DNA of 64,000 nucleotides from Flavobacterium sp. (GTDB lineage Bacteria > Bacteroidota > Bacteroidia > Flavobacteriales > Flavobacteriaceae): positions 62,001 through 126,000 of the forward strand of contig NZ_JAIXTJ010000050.1 of assembly GCF_027483985.1 (NCBI RefSeq). The letters are read 5' to 3'. Below are positions 8,505-17,278 of the stretch, one piece after another; position 1 is the first letter of the stretch; the number at the start of each line of letters is the position of its first letter. The notes beneath the pieces were generated by a model. It was not told where the DNA came from, did no database searches, and saw only the letters and a program-made list of their open reading frames with translations. The translations under genes were made by a program, and so were the position numbers.

Positions 8505-9071
8505 ATGGCATCTACATCAGATATTAGAAACGGATTATGCATTAAGTACAACCACGATATTTATAAAATTATCGAATTTCTTCACGTTAAACCAGGAAAA
8601 GGTCCAGCTTTCGTTAGAACCAAACTTAAGAGTTTGACTAATGGTAAAGTTCTTGACAATACCTTTTCTGCAGGTCACAAAATTGATGAAGTTCGTGTTG
8701 AAACACATGAATACCAATTTTTATATGCTGAAGGTGATTTGTTCAACTTTATGCACGTTGAAACTTATGAGCAAATTCAATTAAATAAAGCTATTCTTGA
8801 TGCACCAGATTTATTAAAAGAAGGAGCAATAGTTAAATTAATTATCAATGCTGAAACAGAGTTGCCTCTTTCTGTAGATATGCCAGCTTCTGTAGTACTT
8901 GAAGTTACTTACGCAGAACCAGGTGTTAAAGGAAATACGGCTACAAATGCTACAAAACCAGCTAAAGTTGAAACTGGAGCATCGGTAAACGTTCCGTTAT
9001 TCATTAATGAAGGTGATAAAATTAAAATTGATACAGCGTCAGGTTCTTATATGGAACGTGTAAAAGAATAA
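8505..9071 (+). CDS. efp: Translation elongation factor P
   Basis: EF-P binds ribosomes stalled at polyproline stretches and promotes peptide bond formation. The 188 residues cover the KOW-like domain I and two OB domains. The tip loop reads KPGKGPAFVRTKLKSL, with lysine at the position that is modified in the EpmA-type group and not the arginine that is rhamnosylated in EarP-type proteins. No modification enzyme is encoded nearby. Its place inside a lipid A gene run, 32 bp after lpxA, is an order I recall from related flavobacteria. Confidence 0.95.
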   Translation: MASTSDIRNGLCIKYNHDIYKIIEFLHVKPGKGPAFVRTKLKSLTNGKVLDNTFSAGHKIDEVRVETHEYQFLYAEGDLFNFMHVETYEQIQLNKAILDAPDLLKEGAIVKLIINAETELPLSVDMPASVVLEVTYAEPGVKGNTATNATKPAKVETGASVNVPLFINEGDKIKIDTASGSYMERVKE

Positions 9072-9131
9072 TTTTAGCTGCTTTTAAGTTCAAATTAAAC
9101 CTAAATTACTGACTACTGAATAATAAAATAA

Positions 9132-10061
9132 ATGAAGTTTTCAAAAATATACTCGCTTAAAGAAATTGCAGAAATCATCGGTTGCCACTATGTTGGTGCT
9201 GATGATTTCCCTGTTTATGGTATGAATGAAATCCACGTGGTTACAAATGGCGATATTGTTTTTGTTGATCATCCAAAATATTATGATAAAGCATTGCAAT
9301 CAGCGGCTACAATTGTTTTAATCAATAAACAAGTAGAATGTCCTGAAGGTAAAGCATTGCTAATTTCTGATGATCCTTTCAGAGATTTTAATAAATTAAC
9401 CAATCATTTTAGGCCTTTTACTGCAGCTGGTGTTTCAATATCAAATTCAGCGATAATAGGCGAAGGAACTGTAATTCAACCTAATTGTTTTATCGGACAC
9501 AATGTTGAAATTGGAAAAAATTGTATCATCCACGCTAATGTTTCCATAAATGATAATTGCGTAATTGGTGATAATGTGATTATTCAAGCAGGAACTATTC
9601 TTGGAGCCGATGCTTTTTATTACAAAAAACGTCCTGAAGGTTTTGATCAACTGCTATCAGGTGGAAGAGTGGTGATTGAAAATAATGTTGGAATTGGAGC
9701 ACTTTGTACTATTGATAAAGGTGTTACAGGAGATACAACCATTGGTGAAGGAACTAAAATCGATAACCAAGTACACGTTGGTCACGATACTGTAATTGGA
9801 AAAAAATGTTTAATTGCAGCACAAACCGGAATAGCAGGTTGTGTAATTATTGAAGATGAAGTTACACTTTGGGGTCAAGTTGGAACAACTAGCGGAATCA
9901 CTATTGGTGCAAAAGCAGTAGTTTTAGGTCAAACCGGTGTGACAAAATCAATTGAAGGTGGGAAATCTTATTTTGGAACCCCAATAGAAGAGTCACGTGA
10001 AAAATTAAAACAATTAGCCAACATAAAACGAATACCTGAAATAATAAAAAGTCTTAAGTAA
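9132..10061 (+). CDS. LpxD-like UDP-3-O-acylglucosamine N-acyltransferase paralogue
   Basis: A 309-residue second LpxD homologue with a short N-terminal domain and a hexapeptide beta helix ([20 protein letters not shown]). The expected catalytic histidine is kept in HVGHDTVIG. It is 30 residues shorter than the LpxD at 5252. The function may be a second acyltransferase with different chain-length preference or acylation of another UDP-sugar; the sequence does not decide. Its TAA overlaps the next ATG as TAATG, indicating coupling to the NTF2-like gene. Partial heptamer repeats (AATTACT, GACTACT) lie just upstream at 9104-9117. Confidence 0.87.
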   Translation: MKFSKIYSLKEIAEIIGCHYVGADDFPVYGMNEIHVVTNGDIVFVDHPKYYDKALQSAATIVLINKQVECPEGKALLISDDPFRDFNKLTNHFRPFTAAGVSISNSAIIGEGTVIQPNCFIGHNVEIGKNCIIHANVSINDNCVIGDNVIIQAGTILGADAFYYKKRPEGFDQLLSGGRVVIENNVGIGALCTIDKGVTGDTTIGEGTKIDNQVHVGHDTVIGKKCLIAAQTGIAGCVIIEDEVTLWGQVGTTSGITIGAKAVVLGQTGVTKSIEGGKSYFGTPIEESREKLKQLANIKRIPEIIKSLK

Positions 10062-10423
10062 TGACAGCAAAAGAATTAGTTCTTGATTTTTATAAAAATG
10101 ATTTACTTCTACGTCGATCAGAAGTAGAGCCATTTCTTCACGACGATTTAATCATCGAGTGGAACAGTAGTAAAGGTTTTGTTCAAATGAAGAAGCAAGA
10201 TGTATTGAATCTTACCGATGAATTGAGCAAGTCTTATGTTCGTTCTAAAATGAGAATTACGCATATTATTGCCGAAAAAAATAAGGTTTCAATTCGTTAT
10301 TCCCATTTTGTAAAAACAATTGAAAACCCACGTGAAGAGATGCTTCTAGCACATTTTTTTGTCATTTGGGAAATCCAAGACGATAAATTATTTCGAGGTT
10401 ATCAAATGAGTCAATTCTCATAA
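10061..10423 (+). CDS. NTF2-like / SnoaL-like protein
   Basis: A 120-residue cytoplasmic protein with the cone-shaped NTF2/SnoaL fold suggested by the N-terminal helix (AKELVLDFYKNDLLL), the EWNSSKG strand and the final FFVIWEIQDDKLFRGYQ strand. Members act as small enzymes or ligand binders; no function can be fixed here. It overlaps the preceding LpxD-like gene by one base (TAATG). Confidence 0.82.
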   Translation: MTAKELVLDFYKNDLLLRRSEVEPFLHDDLIIEWNSSKGFVQMKKQDVLNLTDELSKSYVRSKMRITHIIAEKNKVSIRYSHFVKTIENPREEMLLAHFFVIWEIQDDKLFRGYQMSQFS

Positions 10424-10460
10424 AATCATATATAGAAAATTTGCAAATAAATAGAAAAAA

Positions 10461-10491
10461 ACTAATTACTAATCACTAATTACTAATTACT
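10461..10491. repeat. Heptamer repeat (AATTACT/AATCACT) before the sucD promoter
   Basis: Four tandem heptamers of the form AAT(T/C)ACT end 6 bp before the sucD -7 box. The same heptamer, in the same orientation relative to the gene, occurs upstream of acs (54346-54373) and degenerately before the gene at 9132. Confidence 0.85.
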
Positions 10492-10497
10492 ATTTTA

Positions 10498-10505
10498 TAC
10501 TTTTG
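10498..10505 (+). promoter_or_regulatory. -7 box TACTTTTG for sucD
   Basis: Exact TAnnTTTG match 36 bp before the sucD ATG, directly following the heptamer array that would occupy the -33 region. Confidence 0.55.
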
Positions 10506-10541
10506 CAACTCAAACATTAAAACTAAATAAAAAAACATAAT

Positions 10542-11414
10542 ATGAGCGTTTTAGTTAACAAGAATTCAAAAATAATAGTTCAAGGATTTACAGGTAGCGA
10601 AGGTACATTTCACGCTTCACAAATGATTGAATACGGAACCAATGTTGTTGGTGGTGTTACACCAGGAAAAGGTGGTTCAACGCATTTAGATCGTCCAGTT
10701 TTTAATACAGTTAAAGACGCGGTTGACCAAGCAGGTGCTGATACTACAATCATTTTTGTTCCACCAGCTTTTGCTGCTGATGCTATTATGGAAGCTGCAG
10801 ATGCAGGAATTAAAGTTATTATTTGTATCACCGAAGGAATTCCTGTAGCTGATATGATTAAAGCATATGCTTATATTCAAGATAGAGATTGTAGATTAAT
10901 CGGACCAAACTGTCCAGGTGTAATTACACCAGAAGAAGCTAAAGTTGGTATCATGCCAGGTTTTGTTTTCAAAAAAGGTACGGTTGGAATCGTTTCTAAA
11001 TCAGGTACATTAACTTATGAAGCTGCTGATCAAGTTGTAAAACAAGGATTAGGAATTACTACAGCTATCGGAATTGGTGGAGATCCAATTATTGGAACTA
11101 CAACTAAAGAAGCTGTTGAATTATTAATGAATGACCCAGAAACGCATTGTATCGTTATGATTGGTGAAATTGGTGGACAACTTGAAGCTGATGCTGCTAA
11201 ATGGATCAAAGCTGATGGAAACCGCAAACCAGTTGTTGGATTTATCGCAGGTGAAACGGCTCCAAAAGGAAGAACAATGGGTCACGCTGGTGCAATTGTT
11301 GGTGGTGCTGATGATACAGCTGAAGCTAAAAAACGTATCATGAGAGAAAACGGAATTCACGTAGTTGATTCTCCTGCTGAAATTGGTAAAAAAGTAAAAG
11401 AAGTTTTAGGATAA
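10542..11414 (+). CDS. sucD: Succinate-CoA ligase, ADP-forming, alpha subunit
   Basis: The alpha subunit of succinyl-CoA synthetase, which makes succinate and ATP or GTP from succinyl-CoA in the TCA cycle together with SucC. The 290 residues are the usual length. A Rossmann CoA-binding domain starts with [13 protein letters not shown], and the phosphohistidine loop is seen in GHAGAIVGG. sucC is not adjacent, which is normal in flavobacteria. It has its own promoter and ends in a strong bidirectional terminator. Confidence 0.96.
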   Translation: MSVLVNKNSKIIVQGFTGSEGTFHASQMIEYGTNVVGGVTPGKGGSTHLDRPVFNTVKDAVDQAGADTTIIFVPPAFAADAIMEAADAGIKVIICITEGIPVADMIKAYAYIQDRDCRLIGPNCPGVITPEEAKVGIMPGFVFKKGTVGIVSKSGTLTYEAADQVVKQGLGITTAIGIGGDPIIGTTTKEAVELLMNDPETHCIVMIGEIGGQLEADAAKWIKADGNRKPVVGFIAGETAPKGRTMGHAGAIVGGADDTAEAKKRIMRENGIHVVDSPAEIGKKVKEVLG

Positions 11415-11436
11415 TATTCTAAAAACCATAATTATA

Positions 11437-11470
11437 AAAAAAAGAGCTTTCAATTGAAAGCTCTTTTTTT
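11437..11470. terminator. Bidirectional rho-independent terminator
   Basis: A perfect inverted repeat (AAAGAGCTTTCAATTGAAAG core) with A and T runs on both sides. It serves sucD on the plus strand and the di-heme peroxidase operon on the minus strand. Confidence 0.93.
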
Positions 11471-11477
11471 ATGAGAT

Positions 11478-12659
11478 TTAATTTAAAAATGGATTTGACC
11501 ATTTACTATCAACATAAACATTTGTTCCAGAAAGTGTTCTTAAGAAAGCTATGACTGCATTAACTTCAGGAGCCGTTAAATTTAATTGTTGACCAAAACC
11601 ATTTGGACGTAATCTTGGATCTAAATTTGTATTTCCTGGAGCTAAGTTTATTGTTCCATAATGTCCAACAGCAGCTTGTAAAGTTGTAATAACTCCTGTG
11701 TGCATCATTGGACCATTTGTGGTTCCATCTGTTTTAACTAAATCTCGTAATGATGGCGCACGGGTATTAGTAATATCAATTCCAACACCACTTATAGTTC
11801 CAATTATTCCATTATTTCTTGAATTTGGATCGATATCAAATTCAGGTGCAGCATGACAACCAGCGCATCCTAAACCTCCGCCAGTCCTACTTCCAGTTGC
11901 ATTAAAAACTGGAGGCGATAAAAATAAATTTTTTCCCTGATTTTCTTGTGCAGTAAAATTGGTAAAAGGTTGTCCTTCATTTGCAGCAGTTGCTCTTCCA
12001 ATGTCGTATTTGGAATCAAATGATTGTATACTTTTGATAAATTGAGCTAAAGCTATTTGTATTTTGTTTTCAGTAATTTCCTCTGAACCATAAACAAATT
12101 TAAACAATTCTTTATAGTAACCAATGGCTGATAATTTTGTGATTAATCCTGAAAATGCTTCGTCTCCATTAGTACCACTATAACCCATTTCACCGTGGTC
12201 TTTTATAGGCATTGTGGTTTGTGTTTCTAAATTGATAGCTCTTTCATCCCAAAAGAATTTTGCTTCATTTGCAAAACGATTATTGATTAATCGCATTGAG
12301 TGTCTTCCTGTGGTTCCATTTACACCTTGACTTGCAACGGCAACATCACTAAAAGCATTTGCTTGTTGGTGACAACTTGCACATGAAATAGTATTATTTG
12401 AAGAAAGCTTTTTATCATAAAATAAAACTCTTCCTAAAGTCGCACCTTTATTCGTTATCAAATTGGAACCCACATTACTTTTTGTAATATAGGCAGGAAC
12501 AGTTTGATTAGCATAATTTGCTAAGTTAGATAAATTGATATTATTGCCAAATGCGGTTGTAACATTTGGAAAACTTTCAATAGCTTGATAGTCATCCTCC
12601 GATTTATTACAAGAAATAAAAAGTAAACCTAGACAGGTAATTAGGATTGTTTTTTTCAT
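11478..12659 (-). CDS. Di-heme cytochrome c peroxidase / MauG-like lipoprotein
   Basis: A 393-residue exported lipoprotein (lipobox LLFISC) of the bacterial cytochrome c peroxidase/MauG family. Two CxxCH heme sites are visible, CASCHQ and CAGCHA. Family members reduce peroxide or oxidise protein side chains in the periplasm. It is the last gene of the ECF-controlled run and starts 17 bp after the YHYH-domain gene, suggesting that the two work together. Its partner or substrate is unknown. It is less like MbnH than the di-heme protein at 14084. Confidence 0.9.
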   Translation of the reverse strand: MKKTILITCLGLLFISCNKSEDDYQAIESFPNVTTAFGNNINLSNLANYANQTVPAYITKSNVGSNLITNKGATLGRVLFYDKKLSSNNTISCASCHQQANAFSDVAVASQGVNGTTGRHSMRLINNRFANEAKFFWDERAINLETQTTMPIKDHGEMGYSGTNGDEAFSGLITKLSAIGYYKELFKFVYGSEEITENKIQIALAQFIKSIQSFDSKYDIGRATAANEGQPFTNFTAQENQGKNLFLSPPVFNATGSRTGGGLGCAGCHAAPEFDIDPNSRNNGIIGTISGVGIDITNTRAPSLRDLVKTDGTTNGPMMHTGVITTLQAAVGHYGTINLAPGNTNLDPRLRPNGFGQQLNLTAPEVNAVIAFLRTLSGTNVYVDSKWSNPFLN

Positions 12660-12676
12660 TTAAATGTTTGGTTTGG

Positions 12677-14023
12677 TTATTTTTTTATGATGACTTTAAA
12701 ACTTTTACTTGAATTGGCTGATGAAACTTTTACAAAATAAATACCATCATAAATCGTATCTGTTTCGATAATACTCAAGGTACTACCTTGAACAATTTTT
12801 GATGTTTTAACAATTTTCCCAAGTTCATCAATTAATGTTACAGTTAAATCGTTTTCAACTAAATCAGTTTGAATAGCAATAAATTCCGACGCTGGATTTG
12901 GATACAATGTTATTTTTGTTTTATTGATATCAAATGTATTATTAGCTAAAACAAAAGTCGTTGTTCCTGCTGGCACTGATGTAACTGTTGTCACCACTAC
13001 ATTTCCATAAAATGTCGGTCCAACTGCATAAGGATAGGCAGAATTGTGATTAGCATCAACAGTTGTAAAATAACAATAAATTCCTAAAGGATACTCAGGT
13101 GTTATACAAAATCTTCCGTTGTGAGAATCTAAATAAGTGGGATCATTTGGATGTGCAATATATTCATAATCTTCTCTGAAATAGCCATTAAAAAAAGTTT
13201 GAGTTCCTACCACTTGGTTAATAGCAGGTCCATTTGTTCTAGTAGTATTAGTTCTTAATTGGTAACTAGATTTCATTCGTGTAATTGCCCCAGTACCATT
13301 GGTGTTTGTATAAGCATACGCACCATAAATAGGAAAACCATCATAAGCAAACCCTAATAATGGTGAATGTTCTGAAGGATTTATGGCATATAAACCATCG
13401 GAAGGATACAAATTACATATGGTAGAAGTTACTACTAAATCTAAATTAAAAGCACTAGGATTTTGATGGTGATGATAATTACCCATTGCTGGATGCGCTT
13501 TAGAACAATCAAAACCGGCTCTTTCCGCTGGTATAGCGTCTCTATTCCAAGCTTGTGTTGTCATTGGTCCACCAGGACAAGCAGGATTTCCTGGTCCACC
13601 ACAAAGTGCCCCAGTGGTATTGTTCCAAGCCACACCATCGCGATAATCATAAAGAGCTACACCATTTATAAAAACACCAATATTTCCGCCTGTTGTTGCC
13701 GTTGGAGTTCCAGTATTTTGTGTTGGAATTAAAGGAATTCTGAAAATTTTATTTTGAGCAGTAGCTAATGATGGATTCCCATCTTGAAAAGGACCAGTAA
13801 TATAAGCTGGAATTCCCGTAGCCGAAACATAAGAATAAGTAGCATTATATTTAACCGATTGAACATTAGCTTGAACTGCATCAATTATCGGAGTTGAATT
13901 TCCTGCTAAATAGTGGCGACCAATTATTCCAGTAGTATTTTGCATCCATTTAGTTATTGCTGGATTGGTTTGTGCAGTGGATAAAATACTAGCAAAAATT
14001 AGTAGTGTAAAAATTCTTTTCAT
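12677..14023 (-). CDS. YHYH-domain secreted protein with T9SS sorting domain
   Basis: A 448-residue exported protein. After a signal peptide (LLIFASILSTAQT) comes a YHYH domain, with GNYHHHQNP and the hallmark GFAYDGFPIYGAY. The last 80 residues form a type A type IX secretion sorting domain (ITLYPNPASEF to SFKVIIKK), so it should cross the outer membrane and be attached or released. YHYH proteins are histidine-rich and often lie near MbnP and MauG-like genes; their role is unknown, though metal binding is plausible. A 60-bp gap separates it from the upstream MbnH-like gene, with no clear promoter, so it is probably in the same operon. Confidence 0.88.
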   Translation of the reverse strand: MKRIFTLLIFASILSTAQTNPAITKWMQNTTGIIGRHYLAGNSTPIIDAVQANVQSVKYNATYSYVSATGIPAYITGPFQDGNPSLATAQNKIFRIPLIPTQNTGTPTATTGGNIGVFINGVALYDYRDGVAWNNTTGALCGGPGNPACPGGPMTTQAWNRDAIPAERAGFDCSKAHPAMGNYHHHQNPSAFNLDLVVTSTICNLYPSDGLYAINPSEHSPLLGFAYDGFPIYGAYAYTNTNGTGAITRMKSSYQLRTNTTRTNGPAINQVVGTQTFFNGYFREDYEYIAHPNDPTYLDSHNGRFCITPEYPLGIYCYFTTVDANHNSAYPYAVGPTFYGNVVVTTVTSVPAGTTTFVLANNTFDINKTKITLYPNPASEFIAIQTDLVENDLTVTLIDELGKIVKTSKIVQGSTLSIIETDTIYDGIYFVKVSSANSSKSFKVIIKK

Positions 14024-14083
14024 TGGTAGGATGGTTATAGTTGATTATTAGACGAATTAAATGTAAATCTCTTGCGATAGGTT

Positions 14084-15109
14084 TTAATTATTTTTTGGAA
14101 AACCATATTTAGGATGGAATAAAAATTCTTTATCGGTTAATGTTTTCAGAAAAGCCAGAAGCTCAGTACGTTGATGATCAGTAAGATTTAAAGGTTTTTT
14201 TAGTTGCTTGGATAAAGTTTTACTTTGTTGAATTCCAGTGTTATAATGTTTTAAAACTTCGTTTAATTTTTTAAATCTACCATCATGCATATAAGGAAAA
14301 GTGAATTCAATATTTCGTAAAGTCGGAACTTTAAATCGTAACGAATCCGTTGGGTTTTGCGTGATTTTCATTCTACCAAAATCATTTAGAGTAGTATCAA
14401 TTGGTAATCCGTTATTTTCAAATTGGTCACTTGTAAATAAAGGTTCTTTGTGACACGAAGCACAATTTTGTTTGAATAATTCATATCCTTTTTGTTCCAT
14501 TTCAGTGAATTTGTCTTCCTTGCGAAGTACTTTGTCATATTTTGAATTTGATGTTGTAAGAGAAACTACAAATTGAGCTAATGCTTTTAAGGTCAATTGT
14601 CCCGTTATTTTTTTTGACCCAAAGGCTTGTTTAAATAATTTAGGATACTGTTGTGAAAACTGTAGTTTTTTTACAACATTTTCCACTGTTTCATTCATTT
14701 CCATCGCACTTGTAATCGGATTCAAAGGCTGCACTTCAAGATTATTTACGCCACCATCATATTGAAAATGCTTTGACCAAGCCAAATTTTGGAGCGTAAG
14801 CGCATTTCGCATTCCAATTTTACCATCTATTCCGTGACTTAAATCGTGATCTACGTGAGCAAAACCTGTTTGTTGCAAATGACAACTAGCACACGAAATA
14901 GTACTATCTTTAGATAAAATAGGATCATAAAATAGTTTTCTTCCCAATTCAAAACCTTCTTCCGATAACGGATTGTTTTTGAAATTATAAATAGGTTTAG
15001 GGAAATTCTCGGGAACATCAAAATAAATAGGAGTGAAGTCTAATTTGGAAAATCCCAAAATAGAAAATAGTATTATCGTCAAACCTAAAATTGCACTATT
15101 TTTTCTCAT
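14084..15109 (-). CDS. MbnH-like di-heme cytochrome c peroxidase family protein
   Basis: A 341-residue periplasmic di-heme protein with an N-terminal signal segment and heme motifs CASCHL and CASCHK. The stretch FAHVDHDLSHGIDGKIGMRN is typical of the MbnH branch of the MauG family. MbnH enzymes oxidise a tryptophan in their partner MbnP to kynurenine. The MbnP-like gene is directly upstream and overlaps by 4 bp (ATGA), strong evidence that the pair functions together. No methanobactin biosynthesis genes are present, so the pair acts in another, probably copper-linked, role. Confidence 0.87.
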   Translation of the reverse strand: MRKNSAILGLTIILFSILGFSKLDFTPIYFDVPENFPKPIYNFKNNPLSEEGFELGRKLFYDPILSKDSTISCASCHLQQTGFAHVDHDLSHGIDGKIGMRNALTLQNLAWSKHFQYDGGVNNLEVQPLNPITSAMEMNETVENVVKKLQFSQQYPKLFKQAFGSKKITGQLTLKALAQFVVSLTTSNSKYDKVLRKEDKFTEMEQKGYELFKQNCASCHKEPLFTSDQFENNGLPIDTTLNDFGRMKITQNPTDSLRFKVPTLRNIEFTFPYMHDGRFKKLNEVLKHYNTGIQQSKTLSKQLKKPLNLTDHQRTELLAFLKTLTDKEFLFHPKYGFPKNN

Positions 15110-15816
15110 TCAATAGAATACATTTCTGCGGAATTATCTGCAATTTTCATAGCTTTTTCACAAGGTATCATTATAGAATTATTTTTACTTAAATCTATAG
15201 TATTAAATAGTTTAAATAAGTTTACCTTAAGTAAAATTTTATCACCAATATTATTATTATTATTATTATCATTACAATCTAGAACAACTTTTCTCAAAGC
15301 ATAATAAGGTTTTAAATAGCCTCCAATATGAAACTGAAAAGCATTTTTTCGTGTTTTACAGCTCTTGCTTGTGCCTTCGATTTTCATATTAATATAACCA
15401 CTTTGCCAAGCCCAATACATTCCGTTTGTAACATCTAAATCGTCAGATAATGCTCCCGAAACACTAGTTGTGCTGTCTAATCCAACATTGAAAATTACTT
15501 TTGAAATTTTATTTGTATTTCTAGGAATTAAAAATTGTAAGGATTTTTTATTTTCGATATCTATTAAGTGATAACTGTTTTTTTCATTATAAAATGAACC
15601 ATTGTTGTACTCAATTTTTAAATCTGATATGTAAAATTTAACCAAGTCCAATTTTAGCGTATCCTTGTTTGAAATATAATCTTTATTTAATTCTAGGTTT
15701 TCTGAATTCCAACATAAGTCTACTTGAAAGGAAATATAATCCTTTTCATTTTGAGCTTGATTCTTAGAAAAGAATAACAAACAAAAGGCAATTAGAAGAT
15801 AATGATTTCTATTCAT
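15106..15816 (-). CDS. MbnP-family protein
   Basis: A 236-residue secreted protein with a signal peptide ending near KNQAQN. Family features seen are an early strand, YISDLKIEY, GLDSTTSVSGALS, and the conserved tryptophan-rich MYWAWQSGYINMKIEG, followed by AFQFHIGGY. In characterised pairs one tryptophan of MbnP is oxidised by MbnH and the protein binds copper. A run of asparagines (DNNNNNN) near residue 190 is encoded by a simple AAT repeat and may vary in length. The start overlaps the end of the upstream Spy-like gene by 8 bp. Confidence 0.86.
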   Translation of the reverse strand: MNRNHYLLIAFCLLFFSKNQAQNEKDYISFQVDLCWNSENLELNKDYISNKDTLKLDLVKFYISDLKIEYNNGSFYNEKNSYHLIDIENKKSLQFLIPRNTNKISKVIFNVGLDSTTSVSGALSDDLDVTNGMYWAWQSGYINMKIEGTSKSCKTRKNAFQFHIGGYLKPYYALRKVVLDCNDNNNNNNIGDKILLKVNLFKLFNTIDLSKNNSIMIPCEKAMKIADNSAEMYSIE

Positions 15817-16279
15817 TTCGTGGCTTTCGCTTAGGTGAAAATAATTTACTCAATTCTTTCGTTAAGTTAGCGTAATCATCTAATTGCTCTTTTTTACAAA
15901 GAGATTTTATATCTAAAAAATGATTGAAATGGGTAGTTTCAATTTGTTTTTGAGCTGCAGCTAACTGATTGATTAATTGGTCTTTTTTAACTACATCAAT
16001 CACTTCAGAATTTAATAGTTGATACAATTCATTTTTAGTTGTTCTAATAGTTTGGTCTAATTCACGAATTGCATTCTGATGCATTTTGATGGTCACATCA
16101 TAAGCAGCAATTTGATCAGTATCAAAATGTAATTGTTCTATAACAATTTCCCTAGGCATCCTTCTTTCTCTAGGTCTTTCTTTATCTTTATTTACAAATA
16201 AAAAACCAAGAATTCCAAAATTTAATAAGAGTAAGGCAAGTACAGCGAAGCTTAAAAGTTTTGTCTTATTCATAATCAT
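15809..16279 (-). CDS. Spy/CpxP-like periplasmic protein (heavy-metal sensor type)
   Basis: A 156-residue protein with one N-terminal membrane segment (FAVLALLLLNFGILGFLFV), then a basic segment (RPRERRMPRE) and long helices with the pattern HQNAIRELDQTIRTTKNELY. This resembles periplasmic Spy/CpxP and CnrX-like metal-resistance sensors that dampen a sigma factor or kinase. It lies between the anti-sigma gene and the MbnP gene and overlaps both, so a role in sensing for the ECF switch is plausible. The ATG two codons downstream (MNKTK) is an alternative start. Confidence 0.75.
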   Translation of the reverse strand: MIMNKTKLLSFAVLALLLLNFGILGFLFVNKDKERPRERRMPREIVIEQLHFDTDQIAAYDVTIKMHQNAIRELDQTIRTTKNELYQLLNSEVIDVVKKDQLINQLAAAQKQIETTHFNHFLDIKSLCKKEQLDDYANLTKELSKLFSPKRKPRNE

Positions 16280-16545
16280 TTGTATAATTGATTATTTTTA
16301 TTTATCACTAATTCTAAACTAGCTATTTCTGAATGATTTGATTTTGCGAAATAATTCAATAAAACTAAGTTCAACGAAAGTAAAATCACAATTGAAGCAG
16401 CTACTAGCCAAATTGTTTGTATTGAAACTTTGTCTTTACGAGCAATTTTTCGTTCAATTCTAGAAAATAAATCGTTGTTGGGAATCACTTTTGTAATTCC
16501 ATCAACACTATTAAAAACGTTATTTATAAAATCTTCCTTATTCAT
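16276..16545 (-). CDS. Putative anti-sigma factor, 89 aa
   Basis: A short protein with a cytoplasmic N-terminal half (EDFINNVFNSVDG, FSRIERKIARK), one membrane segment (TIWLVAASIVILLSLNLVLL) and a short periplasmic tail. It directly follows the ECF sigma factor gene and overlaps the Spy-like gene by 4 bp. Position and topology fit a minimal anti-sigma factor, but there is no clear zinc-binding HxxxCxxC motif, so the assignment is contextual. Confidence 0.65.
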   Translation of the reverse strand: MNKEDFINNVFNSVDGITKVIPNNDLFSRIERKIARKDKVSIQTIWLVAASIVILLSLNLVLLNYFAKSNHSEIASLELVINKNNQLYK

Positions 16546-16603
16546 TGCGGTGAATTTTCAAAAATGTTTTGGTCTATTCTTATACATTAGACGCTACTTA
16601 TTT

Positions 16604-17149
16604 TTATTTCTTGCGGTATTCTTCAAATTTATTTTCTAATTGTTCTTGCAACGCTTTCTTTGCTCTAAAAACTAAAGATTCAACTGCTGAAATACTAATG
16701 TTCATTACTTCAGAAATTTCAGGATTACTTAAACCGTCTAATTTTGAAAGAATAAAAGCTGTTTTTTGATTTTCAGAAAGGGAGTTAATTGCGTTAAATA
16801 AAATAGCGGCATTTTCTTTATTTTGCAACACTATTCCTGGATGTTCAAAGGTTGAAAGGTTTTTAATTTCAAGTTGATTATTCGATTTTTTACCGAAAAT
16901 AAAAAAGCGCTTTGAACTATTTTTATGTTTTATAAAATCTAAACTTTTATTAATTGCAATTCGGTAAATCCAGGTTTTTAGAGACGATTTTTCATTAAAT
17001 GTCGCTATCGAATTGTGAACTTGGATAAAGACATCCTGTGTGATTTCTTCTGCATCTTCACTATTTTGCAAATAATGCAGCGCTACATTAAAAACCAACA
17101 CTTTGTATTGATTATAAATGTGTTGAAAATGCTCTTGGTCAGAAATCAT
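16604..17149 (-). CDS. ECF-family RNA polymerase sigma factor
   Basis: A 181-residue sigma-70 family factor with only regions 2 and 4. Region 2 includes YLQNSEDAEEITQDVFIQV and LKTWIYRIAINKSLDFIK; region 4 includes LSENQKTAFILSKLDG and a helix-turn-helix ending SAVESLVFRAKKAL. It leads the minus-strand operon of anti-sigma, Spy-like, MbnP, MbnH, YHYH and di-heme genes, which it most likely controls. No standard TAnnTTTG box was found upstream, consistent with autoregulation from an alternative promoter. Confidence 0.93.
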   Translation of the reverse strand: MISDQEHFQHIYNQYKVLVFNVALHYLQNSEDAEEITQDVFIQVHNSIATFNEKSSLKTWIYRIAINKSLDFIKHKNSSKRFFIFGKKSNNQLEIKNLSTFEHPGIVLQNKENAAILFNAINSLSENQKTAFILSKLDGLSNPEISEVMNISISAVESLVFRAKKALQEQLENKFEEYRKK

Positions 17150-17234
17150 AAAATAAGGTTGGTCATTGTAGGACTTATAATCTTAAAAAAGGTTTAAATG
17201 TACTCTTATTTTTTAATGAATATCAAAATAGTGC

Positions 17235-17242
17235 TATATTTG
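17235..17242 (+). promoter_or_regulatory. -7 box TATATTTG for fabG
   Basis: Exact TAnnTTTG match 36 bp before the fabG ATG. It lies inside the longer ORF-track frame, which argues for the downstream start. Confidence 0.5.
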
Positions 17243-17278
17243 GCTTTTAAAATTAGAAACAAACTAACAAAGAATATT

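Noticed and set aside
14084-15816. Methanobactin biosynthesis cluster
   Set aside because: Only the MbnP and MbnH-like genes are present; no precursor peptide or MbnB/MbnC genes were seen.
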